Made by a program: the position numbers and the translations under genes
In this document: positions 23,453 through 36,190 of the stretch, piece after piece
Numbering within the stretch: position 1 is the first letter of the stretch
Layout: each line of letters begins with the position of its first letter
The notes under the pieces: model-generated
Database searches by the model: none
What the model was told of the DNA's origin: nothing
What the model saw: the letters and a program-made list of their open reading frames with translations, nothing else
Assembly: GCF_003576645.1 (NCBI RefSeq)
Contig: NC_044916.1
Location: forward strand, 30,687,446 to 30,751,445
Source: Ipomoea triloba
Taxonomy: Eukaryota; Streptophyta; Magnoliopsida; Solanales; Convolvulaceae
Direction: 5' to 3'
Length of the DNA stretch: 64,000 nt

Positions 23453-24820
23453 CTAGATATACAACACATGCGCCTCGCGGTTAGAGATGGAGGCAGAGAA
23501 TGACCCTGCATTTCTGACACCAAAACCTGTTGCTATCTTGCTCTCAGCATGAAACCTTGTCAATGGCATAAAGGCCTCTGAGCTGTGGTGCCTTCGAGCC
23601 CCCGCCTTTTCAGTTGCTGTTCTGTACGCGTCTCCAGCAACAACGACCGCCTTCTGGCTCTTGCACCCGAGGAGAATGCTTGGGAGCCGCTTTGTCTTCT
23701 CCTTGGCCATTAATTCTCTTCCATTTTGGATTGATCTGTGAAAGCTTGCTGATGAGGAGAGAATTTTGGGCTCTTCTGTGTCTGATGCTATCGAGAAATC
23801 AGCTGCGCTGGCTGTCACGACGCTCCACTCTATGCTGGCCTCGCTTGGGGCGTAAGATGTTGTTGGAGTGACACAGGGGAGGAATGGATTGGAATTGCCT
23901 GGGAAGCTCTCGATCTCGAACAAGTCTGAGCTTGCTTCGCTTGCTGTATCGTAGTCAATAATTCCATTGGAGCTGAGGGGGTTTTCGTTCTCTGATCTTG
24001 TTGGAGCAATTGCATCCCAAGCCACCATTGTTAGCCTTCTCTCAAGGTTAAAGGATTTCCTCCCAGGCTTATCTAGTACAGGAGAGCCAAAAACCTCTAT
24101 GGAGTTTCTCTTCATTTCCTCTTCTTCCTCTTGCAGCTTCTTCTTAGCCCCTATGTTTCCATTTCTGGGATAGAAAACTGGGAAATCCTTGATTTGCATA
24201 TTTCTGCTGAGGGGTGGCTTTTCAGCTCTTCCAGGACTTCTTCTGTTGAAGCTAATTTCGCCGATTTTTTCCTCAACATCAAGAGAATTCTTGTCTCTGC
24301 AAGAGCAATAATTGCAGCCAATGCTAGCCAAGAAACTCCTCCCAAATCTGCTAGAGTTCTTAGGCTGCTGATGATCAGTTCTTGGCACTTTCTGCACCAG
24401 CAAACTTCTGCTATTCCAGCTCGATTCAGATCGGGTGCTGGGAGTTCTTGGCCGGCTTTTTGGCTTCACGGGATCTACTACTACTACTACCTCCTCTGCT
24501 GGATCATCATCCTTCTTATGATGGTACTTTGGGGTGCTGTTTGCAGCATTCCTAGGATGTTCTTCTTCTTCTTCTTCTTCCACTGCTTCCCTGAAGTACT
24601 TTTCTGCAGAAAAAACGTCGATTTCTCCATCTTCCGCTTTGTTTGCCTCGAGATGATGGACATGCTTTCTGGTGCCAGAAATGAAGGGATTAATGCCTCT
24701 ACTTGGCTCACCAATCTTGAGTTCAAAGCTTTCTTCATCACCACAGTTCAAGTATGAAGGAAAGGAGATGGCTTTTGTGGTTTTGGTGTTTGGTTCCGAA
24801 GTTAACACAACCATAGCCAT
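23453..24820 (-). CDS. PKS: Phytochrome kinase substrate (PKS) family protein
   Basis: A single-exon 455-aa protein, close to the size of Arabidopsis PKS1. Family-specific short motifs occur in the expected order: the N-terminal SFPSYLN, IDVFSAEKYF (67-76), SESSWNS (131-137), the Cys-rich CNYCSCRDKNSLDVEE (169-184), SIEVFGSP (240-247), AWDAI (267-271) and SEASIEWSVVTA (326-337). Acidic and low-complexity Glu runs (81-87 and 231-235) are probably disordered. PKS proteins sit at the plasma membrane and act with phototropins and phytochrome A in phototropism, leaf positioning and hypocotyl growth. I start at the first ATG; a second Met two codons later (MVVLTS) also resembles the family start. 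No ATG lies in the in-frame upstream sequence. There are no membrane helices or enzymatic domain, as expected. Confidence 0.93.
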   Translation of the reverse strand: MAMVVLTSEPNTKTTKAISFPSYLNCGDEESFELKIGEPSRGINPFISGTRKHVHHLEANKAEDGEIDVFSAEKYFREAVEEEEEEEHPRNAANSTPKYHHKKDDDPAEEVVVVVDPVKPKSRPRTPSTRSESSWNSRSLLVQKVPRTDHQQPKNSSRFGRSFLASIGCNYCSCRDKNSLDVEEKIGEISFNRRSPGRAEKPPLSRNMQIKDFPVFYPRNGNIGAKKKLQEEEEEMKRNSIEVFGSPVLDKPGRKSFNLERRLTMVAWDAIAPTRSENENPLSSNGIIDYDTASEASSDLFEIESFPGNSNPFLPCVTPTTSYAPSEASIEWSVVTASAADFSIASDTEEPKILSSSASFHRSIQNGRELMAKEKTKRLPSILLGCKSQKAVVVAGDAYRTATEKAGARRHHSSEAFMPLTRFHAESKIATGFGVRNAGSFSASISNREAHVLYI

Positions 24821-24973
24821 TGAAACAAACAATTTTTTTTTTTTTTTTTGGGTACAGAAATAGTTTTTTTGGTAATTTGGTTTTAACAAGCAAACAAAGA
24901 GGGAAAATAGGGGGAAATGATTCAATAAAGAAGTATTATGAAGGCAGGTCTATTAAGGATCTGAGCTTAAACT

Positions 24974-24981
24974 CTATATAG
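24974..24981 (-). promoter_or_regulatory. TATA box of the PKS gene
   Basis: CTATATAG lies about 155 bp upstream of the PKS start codon on the coding strand, so transcription would begin near 24945 with a leader of about 125 nt. The leader contains an A-rich tract near 24830-24850. Confidence 0.6.
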
Positions 24982-24999
24982 AATTTGAAAAGTTCTTTG

Positions 25000-27900
25000 A
25001 AGAAACAGAAATGGCTCCACATATAATTATAGGATGAGATGGGACAGGGAGGGCTCCGTTGCTGTCATTGAAGGAGACGTTAACAATTACATTCTAATCC
25101 CGAGAGTCTCTCACAACCTTTATCTTATAGGGGTAAATCTTAGAGGAAATCATCATCCCACAAAGTACTTGATCCTATGAGTGTCAACGAAGCTAAATTA
25201 TTAAATTTTTTGGGTGATTGACCAGTTAAATTGTGCTCCGAAAATAGAACGAAAAAGATGATAGCTAATAAAGATGGTAACCCTTCTCTTGATATCAAAT
25301 TATCTTTACATAAGATTTTTGGTTCATTATTGTGATAGTGACCTTTGCTTGCTGGCACAATTTTAAGCAAATACCATGATTGGGTTGGCTAACATTATGC
25401 TAAACAAACAGTTGTTAACTAAAAATCAAGATTGTCAAGTTAATGTTAAATTGGTTCAATTAGCTAGAATGAGAGTTTGAACTTCCTTTTCATTCATATG
25501 ACCAAACCAAAGTCTATATTGGTAAAAATATAGTTACTATGCACCACAATCACATAAAGAACATATTGTAATAATCGATGAAACTAATTCTATAAAGTAA
25601 TATTTTTATAACGTTACAAGTTAAGACTTTGCAGATAATTAATTGTTAGTCTATTTTATACTGACTTAATATCGAATTTTTTAAATGGCACAAAATATAT
25701 GACTATGCTTATTTTAATTCTTTAATTTTTTTATTCTTAAGAACATGATTTTTTTTTCAATTACAACATATAGCTTATATATTGCACTGATTGTTTTGAT
25801 TTTTTCTCCTTTTTGTATGTTTTTATTCTAACTTTATCAGGTAATTTGTGATTTGATGACATTATTGTTAGTCTGTGTAAGAAAGGTCTAGGTTCAAGTT
25901 TTATTTCAATCAGAGTCAACAAAATTGTCAAACTGGTACTATTAATAGGTTAGAGTATACTAAAATTTTTTTTTTCTAAAAGTTCTTGATGAGTTGGAAA
26001 GATATAAGCCTTTTATACATGAGCATAGTTGTTCAATCAAAACCTCATAGCAGTGTCATTATCCCAAATGCAATTAAAGATGAATTGATGGTAGAATTCT
26101 GGAATGTAAATGCTTTGCCCCACTTGAAAGTTACTGGAAATTCACCAATTAGGCCGTTATTATTACTTATTAGGACTTTTTATTCTATACACACTAGAAT
26201 TTATTATCTATATTAAAAATATTATCATTTATCATTTCTTTTTTTTTTTTTTGAAGTTTATCATTTATCATTTCTATTAACTCATTATGGATTAATCAAT
26301 AATAATATCATTCTCAGAACTATTGTTTTCACAATTATCAATTAAGACACACTTTTTTTTTTGACTAATTTAAAAATTATACAAAAACTAATGGATTTTT
26401 TTAAAAAAATTCCATCCATCAAAGGTGATTGGAAACCTTAACAAAATTTAATTTTGAACCACTTTTTGAATCAAAAAATTTTTACAATCAATTTAAAGTT
26501 TTAAAAAGTTTACTTCTCCTACATGGCTACATATTGATTGCTCGATTTCTTTCAAGTTTCATCTCTTGACAGAAATTTAGAAATGAACTCCTTTAAAATG
26601 GGGCAAAGGGGAAGTCTCCATAACTCCATCTATCACCAACACCACATCCACCGTACCATTGTTACGTTGCTAAAAAGAATGGACAAATGGGGTGGAGAAC
26701 TTTTATTTATTTATTTATATTTCATATTTGTCAAATATTCTTTCTACCGGAAGAAACAACTTTGTCATGGTTGCAGAATATCAACAATCATGATTTGTAA
26801 AAAATTATAGATCACTGAGAACTCTATAAACACACATAACAACTTAAACGACTAAATTTTTTGACAATCCAAGCTAAGAATGCTACTATTTTTTTTAGCA
26901 ATGCATAATGCCAATGATGTATAGTATGTGTGTATATGTACATATAGATACATTACTAGATTTGGTATCATTGCGATAGTCCTTTTTTATTTTATTTTAT
27001 TTTTTGAAAAGTGATGGTGATTTTTTTTTATTATTATCTTTTTTGGCTACATCTATCATCTGTGTTGGTAGAAATTTAAGTTTGTTTTCTGATTGCCAAA
27101 TTCAATGGTTGTGTCTTAATGAAAAGTAAGATATATGATTGTATAAAATAGGGATACCATCTTTCATATTTTAAACTTTATTATATTTTATTTCAACTCA
27201 AATTAAAATTTCTCTTTATCACTATTATTCCTTCTCAAGTTTGGACTCTCTCATCTTTCCTCGATCTTCCCTTCATACAAAAAAATGTTTTGTGAATTGA
27301 AACAATATACTCTTTGCTGATGAAATTCATAAATAAACTTTCATTGTGTGGATGAACAAATGTTTACTAAAAGTTAATACATGTGATTTTGATGCGTCTC
27401 ACATTGACTACTAATAAAAATCTGGGCCAATAGGTGTATCTCTTTCTTTGTATATCAAGATTTTAAAAAAAATTTCTTCATGGAATCAAACAAAATACTT
27501 TTCCCTTCTTGATGTCTACCTCAATCATAGATTTTTTATTTTATTTTTTATTTTTGGAAAAAAACTAAATCATGAATTCTAGCTAATTCTCATAAAAACT
27601 TTTTAATTAAAATACAAATATTTTTTGGGGTAAATTGGAGGACTAGTCAAATGGAGGGGCAATACTGCAATAGGATCTCAATCTCCAAGTCTAAGAGCTT
27701 AAGGCCGGCATACAAATGGAATTGGTCTATGGTCATTTTATATAAAGGACAATCTAACACTGTAATCTCCCACTCGCTAGCTAACTTGCCCAAAACTAGC
27801 TAAGGTAGAGTTCTACACATTTGTTGTCCTCGCTCATCAAAACATGAGAGATCGTAAGAGTCACTCTGTCGAAGACTATTTTCCTATTATCAGCACGAAA

Positions 27901-28730
27901 AGTGAACACTTCATATACAACGCAAAATCAAATCATTCCTAACCATCTTAATCAATGTTTATGAATCTAATTCCACCTTCAAACATATGTTTGGCCAAAT
28001 ACACCAATTATCAAATGAAGTAACGTATTTGAATTTTGTTTTTGTTTTTTTAAAACGTGTTTTAGTTGTAACCTAGTTTTGTAGGGTTGCATATTATATT
28101 GTGAAGAGGAAATCTAGAGGATGATGTGAATAGTTAAGGAAACCATCTAAAATGGGAATATATATTAATGCTTTGGCCCACATGAAGTTGGAGCCATATC
28201 ATACTCAGCTCGATCAATAATGTAGTCCAAATTTTGTTTGGCCTACACCAATATTGACCTCACAAAATCCATGCATTACAACCAATTCTGACTCCACATA
28301 AAATGACAATATATATATGTTTTCCTATTCTTTTATTTAATGTTTACACTGCTGATGTGCATACACACATGCACCATGTCGGACATTTCTACTGCATGCA
28401 ATATCACTCTCATCTACATCCCTCAACAATAAATTACTTTCACAATATATATATTCTAATTAGGCATTTCATCGAACCTATTTTATGTGTCTGATTCAAT
28501 TAATACCACAGAGAAATTGTATATTAATAGAGTGGACGATTCAAAATTTAGGGTTTAATTAAGTTATTTACATTTCAATTTTGTGTAATCTTTAGTTCTT
28601 GTTGGTGAATAAAACTTATATATTCAAAAATTATATTAAAAGTACTATTAGATTAAACACTCAAAAAAATTATGAAGGTATCTTTTTTCCTTAAAATTAT
28701 CCTCTACGTTCACTTTCTTGTATGGTAGAG
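25000..28730. other. AT-rich intergenic region between PKS and the methyltransferase, right part
   Basis: No gene, RNA or intact transposon recognised. The short open frames show no family similarity. A unique, less AT-rich patch at about 27640-27900 could be decayed retroelement sequence, but nothing supports a call. Confidence 0.4.
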
Positions 28731-28734
28731 TTGT

Positions 28735-29020
28735 TATACCATTGATCGGGTCCACCTAGTGAGGTGGACCATGGCCCTAAAGTGTGTATTTTTAGTATCG
28801 CAATTGTGAAATTATAGAGAATATAAATTGTGTTTTTAAGTCAAAACACATAAATTGTGTATGTTAACATTGTGAAAATTTAGTATGTAAATTGTGACCA
28901 TTCACATTGTGTGTTCGTAGTATACAAATTGTGAATTTTTAAAAGGTAAATTGTAAACATTTAGTAGGTAAACTGTGAATATTTCGGATCTACAGAATAG
29001 TTTGCCTGTATGGTATAATT
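28735..29020. mobile_element. Small TTATACCAT-ended element with TGTAAATTGTGA phrases
   Basis: The left end reads TTATACCATTGATCGGGTCC; the right end, inverted, reads ATTATACCATACAGG. A small palindrome of GGTCCACCT and AGGTGGACC follows the left end. The interior (about 28795-28985) repeats variants of AGTATGTAAATTGTGAA about eight times. The same phrase occurs at about 51530-51600, indicating a family. No coding capacity and no clear target duplication. Confidence 0.5.
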
Positions 29021-30667
29021 AGGTTTTTTTTTAAAATAAAAATAAAAATATTTATTGATTGACCCTACCACGACTTGATATATATGTTGATACCATAACT
29101 TAATAAGCAGGCTCGGCCCTAGCTCGGGTTGTGTCACGTGTGTGTTTACTACATAACCACAAAAGGGTCCTGATTTTTCTTATATAATTTTCTTGCATGT
29201 GTATATATTCTTGTATAATTTTTGGATTGCATCTCTCTTCTCTTTTCTTTTTTTTTAATGAATACTTATATTGTGTAGAAGGTTTTTTTTATTTTATTTT
29301 ATATGTTCAATAAGTCATATATTTTTAAATTATTGCACAATATATACCCTAAAATTTTAAAGAGCATATCTATTAAATGACAATCAAAATTATGAGATAA
29401 ATTTATTAACATTGGATAGTGATCATAAATTTCAAGTGGTCATAATTGTGGGCAAGATTAGTTTGGTTTGATGTGATAATTATGCTTTTTTGCTATACAC
29501 GATTTGATTAATTGCAATCGGTTGATTTTTCACCTTTGTAGGTAAAACTCATCACCTATTGCAGCTATTGGTTACAACTTTATATTGATAATAATCATAA
29601 TCATCATTCAACCAAATCATGATACCACCAAGTTTATAAATTTTAATTAAATTTGATAATTTAAAAGATTAAATCAAAAAATAAATGTTTAGTACATCTA
29701 AAAAAAATTAGACAAGGTATTCTAAAGTTACAAATCTATGTCACTAGATTACAAAATCTATATGAAAAAAGAAGGAACATACATTAAATGTGGATAAGTG
29801 AATATGACTCATCAACATGTCAAATCTACTCACCGACACTTTATATGGCATTTTTTAATCTCCCAACTTACTCTTTTTCTCGGTATATATAATTATGTAT
29901 CATTCACTCCATTTTTAACCCAAAATACTTTTTACTCCCAACTTTTACTCACTCTCACAAATTCTTGATGTAGACACTTTTCCTGAAACCTACGTGATAA
30001 AATATCCTATTATTATTATCACATCATGAAGTAAAATTTAGCCCTTACTAACACTGCACACTTCAATTCATCCAATAAAAATTTCTCTTTCTTCAATAAA
30101 ACAATGTACTTTTAGAAAATGCCAAAAAATAAATCGGTGATAAAAATATCAACATTTATTTCTTTATTTAATTAAAACCCCGAAATCTCACTTTTGATTC
30201 ATTGAATATAATACATATTTGATTCTTCATTTGCAAGTCTGTCCACATCATGGATAAAATTATAGTATCTTCTACTTCAAATATTAACGCATTCAAAATA
30301 AAATTTCGACTATAATAATATGTTAAGAAATATCAATATATGAGCCACAAAAATTTTGAGAAAAATGAACAGTACACTAATTTGATCAGGCTGTGTCTTT
30401 GACATGAAAGCAAAAGCTGGTTTCCCAAGAGAGGGTAAAACCTCAAGAAGAACATAATGTTACACTACTAAATTTATCTGCAGTTACTGCAAAAGGAAAT
30501 AAATTACACCATTACAGCCTACTACTCATTATGTGAACCTGTTGAAGACCAAAATTTCCTGTGGTAAAATGAATGGTGCACAGATAATCAAAGCTTTAAT
30601 TAACTGCTTGTATAATCCCATACCATTGAGAGCGAGCCGTTCCTCGTCTTCCATGCCAGCATTCTCA
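29021..30667. other. AT-rich intergenic region upstream of the methyltransferase 3' end
   Basis: No gene recognised. Downstream of the methyltransferase stop codon (30668, minus strand) the first few hundred bases (about 30400-30667) are probably its 3'UTR. Confidence 0.4.
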
Positions 30668-33306
30668 TCATCGCGTGGAAGTGGAGTTGTTGTTGTTGTC
30701 GCCCACAGTCCAGTACTGCTTGACTGCAATCAGGATTTTCTCGGGAATGAGGGGCCCGTCTTCGTGGTCCATCAGTTTGAAGTCCCATCGCATGCCCCCG
30801 ATTATCTTCCTCACCTTTACCAGCACGTCCACTTCGTCCCTGACAATAACTGCCCCTTCTGGGCGTAGAATTCGGTCCATCTCTAAAAGAATGTCTTCAA
30901 AATCACACCTATATGATTTGCGTTTATTTAAAAAAAAAAAAAAAAATCATCATTGTCTAGTGCCAGAAGGTCTTCCTGTTCAGATTTTAGCTTCTATTCT
31001 AAATGCAAGAACCTAAAAGAAAAGAATACTCACTTATCCTTGTATAAACTGAAGACACCGTTAGCATGAATGAGATCATAAGTCCTCGGGTACGTGGAGA
31101 AGGCTTCACACCTGTCAGAATCAGATAAGACATCAATGAGCAGACAGTATATAAGTATAACATCCAAAGTATGCATAAGAGAGAATCATACCAGTCGTGG
31201 TAGATACCGATCATTCCTCGTTCATATATAACACCCAAAGTATTTTTCTTGGCGATTGTGGGCATGACATTCATAACCCATGTCTTGGGAGATGTAAGCT
31301 CTGCAGCAAAACCTCCCAATCCAGCATTCATATCCAGTATGTTACGATACCTTCCCGAGTCGAGGAGTTTATTGATTTTTTTGTAAACACTGACATGTTT
31401 CTTCCACTTTCTGTTGTCTTCTTGGTATTGCTCAACCGAGATTCCTGAGACTGACCCACTGGCAATTCTCGGGGGAACCTCGTTCAGTCTCTGTGGGAAT
31501 GGCTTGAGAGTCTCGTCAATGTTAGGATTGGGTGACCGAGTTATGCATGTCTCCATCTTCTTATACCTGTAAAAGAAAACGGCAAATCAGGCATATAGGC
31601 AAGGAGACGCTATGCAGATGTGCAATATTACTTCTTTGAAGAGAACCCGTTCAAAAGATGGTAATGTATGAATAATTCTCCTTTTTCTTTGCAACGCTAG
31701 AAAATAAATGCTAATGGCATATGGAATGAATTATGTTCTCCGTACTCTTTTCCCTTTGTTCACCAAGTGGGAGGAAATGCTACAAATTGATTGGAATTTT
31801 GAACGAATATGACTCAAAAGGTTAAGTTTCTACCACATACCAAACATCGTCCGGGTCTGCAGATTCACAAAATGTAGCCCTAGAATTCTCTTGTGCCGCA
31901 CGGCATGAGTCAGCATCCATCCTCTTCTGCCAAATTGCAATTTCACCATTCTCAGACTTCTTCTCCCAGCAGAGAAGTTTAGCAACCTCTTCAATTTTCT
32001 TTTGTTCTTCGCGAAGTTCATCTTCAGGACGTTGCCAGGCTTTGTAGTTATTTTTCCAATTGATAGGAGGGCCAGAAAGAACCCAGTAGCCACCAGGTCT
32101 AAGAACTCGATCAACTTCCATCATGAGGATTCCATCTGTCAAGGAGAAAGAACAAAGATCGTTCAAGGGCCGCTGCTATAATTCAATAAATAATAGATTT
32201 TGTGCACCAAAATTTCATTTTTTAAGGGACAGTTTGACAGAAGAATCATAATTCAGTTCTGAACTAAAATTGGAAATAATTAAGTTTTTTGCAACTGTAT
32301 TCTCTCTGTTTGACGTTTGAGTGTATGATTCTTACCAGCAGCTCCCCAGGGGATTAGACAACGAGAACAATGAGCCATATCAAATGCTCGGGCAGGATAT
32401 GGCATCTTGATGGTCCCAAGGACACCAATAACAGCAGGGACACCCCTTTCAAGGGCAAACTGAACCTGAGCTTCATGTGAGTCTCTCGGGGCAAATGACA
32501 TAGCTATAACATTCTTCTTCCAGAGATAAGCACCCCAACTCGCAACCTATGATTACAGTGCATTCATTAGTTCAGAAAAACAGCAAGAGATTATAATGAT
32601 GTCGGGTGCAGAGGCAGAGGTGTATAAAAAATTGGGGATATTTTTATAGGAAGCATACCCCACAACCAGTGTCTAACGCAGTCCGGACAACCCCATTATC
32701 AATTGGGATCACCGAAGCAAGCTGATCGATATATTTATCTGCTCCTTGAGGAAACTGAGTCCCTCCTCCCGGGAACCTAAACACATCCCCCTCGTACTGA
32801 ATCCAGTTTTGAATGGCCTTCTCCACTGTCAAGCTCTTGTACGGTGCATTAGCATAAGGAACATAGTCACGACTCTTTGGCCACGAAAATGGGGTAACGT
32901 ATCCTTTAGGCGCTGGAATAAGGCAATGCAGCTTCTCTTCCTGAGGAGGGCAATGCCTCTCTCGGTAGTTCATATTTTCTCTCGGGAAAGTCATGGCACG
33001 GCTTTGATCTTGGCATGGGGTGTAATCAGTGTATTGAGCATCACAAGGCTTGATCTCTTTCACTTTTGAGTCCGGTTCATCAACACTACCGGGCTGACCA
33101 CCATGATGGCTCTCGAAATTGAGATTCGGCATCACATTGCAGTCATCCGTGGTCTTAGTCACCTCCAAAGCTATGTTGTCTCCCTTCCCAAACCCACTCC
33201 TTTGCCATGCTCCCAGTAAATAGAAGAAACAACAAAGACCAGCTATAATAAATATCGACACAGAACTCCTAGTCCGATTGTCCCCTGACACTGGTTTGTT
33301 TGCCAT
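30668..33306 (-). CDS. PMT2: PMT-type Golgi S-adenosylmethionine methyltransferase (PMT2-like)
   Basis: Six coding exons: 32659-33306, 32336-32546, 31841-32135, 31192-31566, 31034-31111 and 30668-30908. They encode 615 aa, about the length of Arabidopsis PMT2. It is a type II membrane protein: short cytosolic N-terminus (RTRSS), one hydrophobic helix (about 16-34, [18 protein letters not shown]), then a lumenal double methyltransferase domain of the DUF248/QUA2 family. SAM-binding signatures appear in both halves: [14 protein letters not shown] from about 211 and [13 protein letters not shown] (about 461-473). The family-typical [13 protein letters not shown] and [20 protein letters not shown] are intact. 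Related proteins (QUA2/TSD2, QUA3) are implicated in pectin homogalacturonan methylesterification; the exact substrate of PMT2 is not settled. An intron splits the 5'UTR 10 nt before the ATG. The PMT2 assignment rests on N-terminal similarity and synteny. Confidence 0.93.
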
Positions 33307-34330
33307 TACAGCCCTGAAATAGTTTCCACAATAATTTAGCAAGGGCAAACAAGAAAAGTAACACAGATCATCATAATACTCCAAACAATAATACCTTGAA
33401 TTATGATCTAGTCACTTAAAGTAAATATTAGGTCCTCCCCCCAAGGAAAATTGGTTATGAAAGGTAAATAGAATCTACAGAGCTTTTGAATCAGCCAAGA
33501 CATTACTGAAATCCAAACTAACTAGAATCAAAGAGATCTAAATGCACAGATGGATATCTCAAGTCTCAACCCCCAAAAAGGATGCACTTAACAACCTCAA
33601 TAAATGCAGATCCAGGGGAAAAAACACTACTATATTCTCACCCACCAATCAGAATAATCAGATCAACTGTTTTTGGCTTTCCAATGAAAAGAAAAGATAC
33701 GATCTTGTCGTTAATGCAACAATCCCATATCTATCACACCAAAAATTCCAAGCACATTCAGACAAAATAAGCTTGCCAATGTGAGAAAGGCATAAATACG
33801 GTATCATACAAAAAAAAAAAGAAAGACTCAGCTCCTAGATTAGGCCAATTAACCATAACAGCTCATCCAAGAACAAAACTTTATCGCAAAATCCACAAAC
33901 CAATTCTACAGTCATTCATCACAACCTAAAAAAACGTGCAGATTTCAAACAAGGATAATATGTAGAATGTATAGGATCAAATCGCATTACCAATGGCATA
34001 AAAGAAATCAAGAAAACACACTTGTTCTTGGACGATCTTCAAGCGCTGCTTTTCGCTTTATGGAGACGTAGTCCTCAATCAAGAATATTGAAACAGAGCC
34101 CACCCACAAAGAATTTTAGTGAAGAAAGAAGAAGAAAAAAATTCAGTCGCAAACCTTATCTCTCTTGATCTTGAAGATCAAGCTGGGTTGTCTCTCCCTT
34201 TTAACTCTCCTTGTGGCAGAGGGAGTCCGAGTAGAAAGGATACTAAATACTAATAGTGATCAAAAATACGACAAAAGTGAAATCTTGGATCTTCGATCTT
34301 TGGTTCTTTTTCTCCCAAGTGTTTTGTTCC
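33307..34330 (-). promoter_or_regulatory. 5'UTR, leader intron and promoter of the methyltransferase
   Basis: On the minus strand an acceptor (TTTCAG) lies 10 nt before the start codon, so a leader intron is likely. A GAAGAAGAAG-type purine-rich tract near 34120 and a pyrimidine-rich stretch near 34190 fit a non-coding first exon and promoter. The small open frames here are unsupported. Confidence 0.5.
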
Positions 34331-34554
34331 TCCGATAAATAATCATCAGTCTAAACTAAAGCGCGTTTGCTACAGTGCAAACCACGTCTCGATGTCTAAA
34401 ATGCGATCCAATCAGGACGCAGATCAAATCATCCTAACGGGACCCACGCAAGAATAAAGATGTATACTCTACTATGATGAGTTTTTTTACCAAATATGAT
34501 ATTTTAAAAATTTATTTTCAAATATAGGTAATTATAAATTTATTTCTCAAATAT

Positions 34555-35040
34555 AGGTGCTTTTCGCTTCACCCATTATTTTTGAACAACCTTATTAGTG
34601 AAGATTTCTCTCCAAATTTTTTTGTCGATCCAAATATCCACGCCATCATTTATTATCTCACTCAATCTTAAAAATTATTCTCTCTATTAATTTTAACTTC
34701 TTTTTTTTTTTTTTAGTTTTTTACGGATCTATCATTTTACTTCAATATATTTTAATTATTTCTTTATTTATTATATTATAAAAATTATAAATACTACTAT
34801 TATTTTTATTATATTTAAATTTTAAACATATTAAAATTAAAATAAATTTATAATTATAGATGTTTTAACAAAATTAAAAAAAAACAGAATAAAAAGTTGG
34901 GCGTTGCTATTTGCAATGGCCAAAAAAAGTACAAAACTATTTAGAGTGGCCGCCAACTGAATCACCAGTTGGCCACACACGGTTTTTTCTTCATAAAAAA
35001 TTGAGCAAAAACTCTTAATGGATTTGCTCTAACGAAATAT
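34555..35040. repeat. AT-rich dispersed repeat, related copy at 62830-63280
   Basis: Phrases such as TATCTCACTCAAT, TATTTTAATTATTTCTTTAT and AGAGTGG occur in the same order and spacing here and at about 62830-63280. That indicates two members of one non-coding repeat family. Here the right end reads TTAATGGATTTGCTC, Harbinger-like. Boundaries are approximate. Confidence 0.55.
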
Positions 35041-35515
35041 TGACGAGGTGAAAAGTATTCATATTTGAAAAATAAATTTAAAGCTACCTTTATTTGGGAA
35101 ATAAATTTTAAAACTACCTTAGGCTCCTATTGTAAGTGACAAATTATTGTGTGGGCATGAATATAATATACATTTTTAATATATTAAAAGTACATTATTT
35201 ATATACTGAATGTACATTATTTGATAATATATTAAAAAAATTATGTACTTTCAAATAATGTGTTTTTAGTATATTAAAAATATACTTTTTAGAGTATAGT
35301 TGTTTTTGTCATTTAAGTAATTATTCATTTTCTATTTTTTAAAACAATCAAACATGAAATAAGATTCTTTCTATAATCATATGTTTATTTCTTTTTACGA
35401 ACCAAACAATATAATAAAATCATTATTATATTTATTGTGCTATAAAAAAAGTAAAAAATAAAAATTTTTGTCACCAAAATCTTTCATAATATAACATGGC
35501 CTGTTAGTAATATCT

Positions 35516-35540
35516 ATATATATATATATATATATATATA
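35516..35540. repeat. TA microsatellite at the left border of the 3.6-kb element
   Basis: An uninterrupted TA tract abuts the left terminal inverted repeat, and another (39178-39199) abuts the right one. Insertion into, or expansion from, a TA target is implied. Confidence 0.8.
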
Positions 35541-36189
35541 TGGGCTGGATCCTATGAGATCACCCTATTAGATGAGATCATGAGATCTCATCTCAACCAT
35601 TTATAAAAATAGAATGAATAGTTAGGATTGATATTAAAATATCAATTATATTAGGACAAAATTAATTCATAAGGATGGAATTGTAATTTGATTATGATAT
35701 TTGAAAATTGAAATAAATGAAATATAATAATTTCCATATATTAAGGATCGTAATCATGGTAAACCATTATATATATATGTTTTTTTTTGTGTGTGATGAT
35801 AATAGGAAAACTGTGAGAGAAAAGAAAGAAAACAAATCAGATGTTTGGTCTGAACTTTTAATCTATTTATGGTTCATAGGTGTGTGCATTCATTGTGTTA
35901 GGTGTGTGCAAAAGACTGTTGGAATAGGATTCTAACATGTGGCCTTTTTAGTGGCGTGTGCGACCGGTTTAGTGGGTTGGTGCAACCTTGATTCGAGTGT
36001 ATTAGGTTAATTTGAGGGGTAAAGTGTTCATTCCGTGTTTATGAGAATATTTTAACACACACACATGACCAATCACGTATTTTTTTTGAATATAATGTGA
36101 TTCGTAGGTGTGTGCATTCGTGAATTCAGGTGGGTGCATAAGTCTGCTAGAACATGAATCTTGCATGTGGACCTTCGTGACGCGTGTGC

Positions 36190-36190
36190 N
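36190..36190. other. Single N inside the 3.6-kb element
   Basis: Unlike the other four Ns, this one has no visible flanking direct repeat. It may be a gap with lost sequence or an ambiguous base. Confidence 0.6.

Noticed and set aside
24131..24757. 208-codon plus-strand open frame
   Set aside because: It is antisense to the PKS coding sequence; the family motifs are all on the minus strand.
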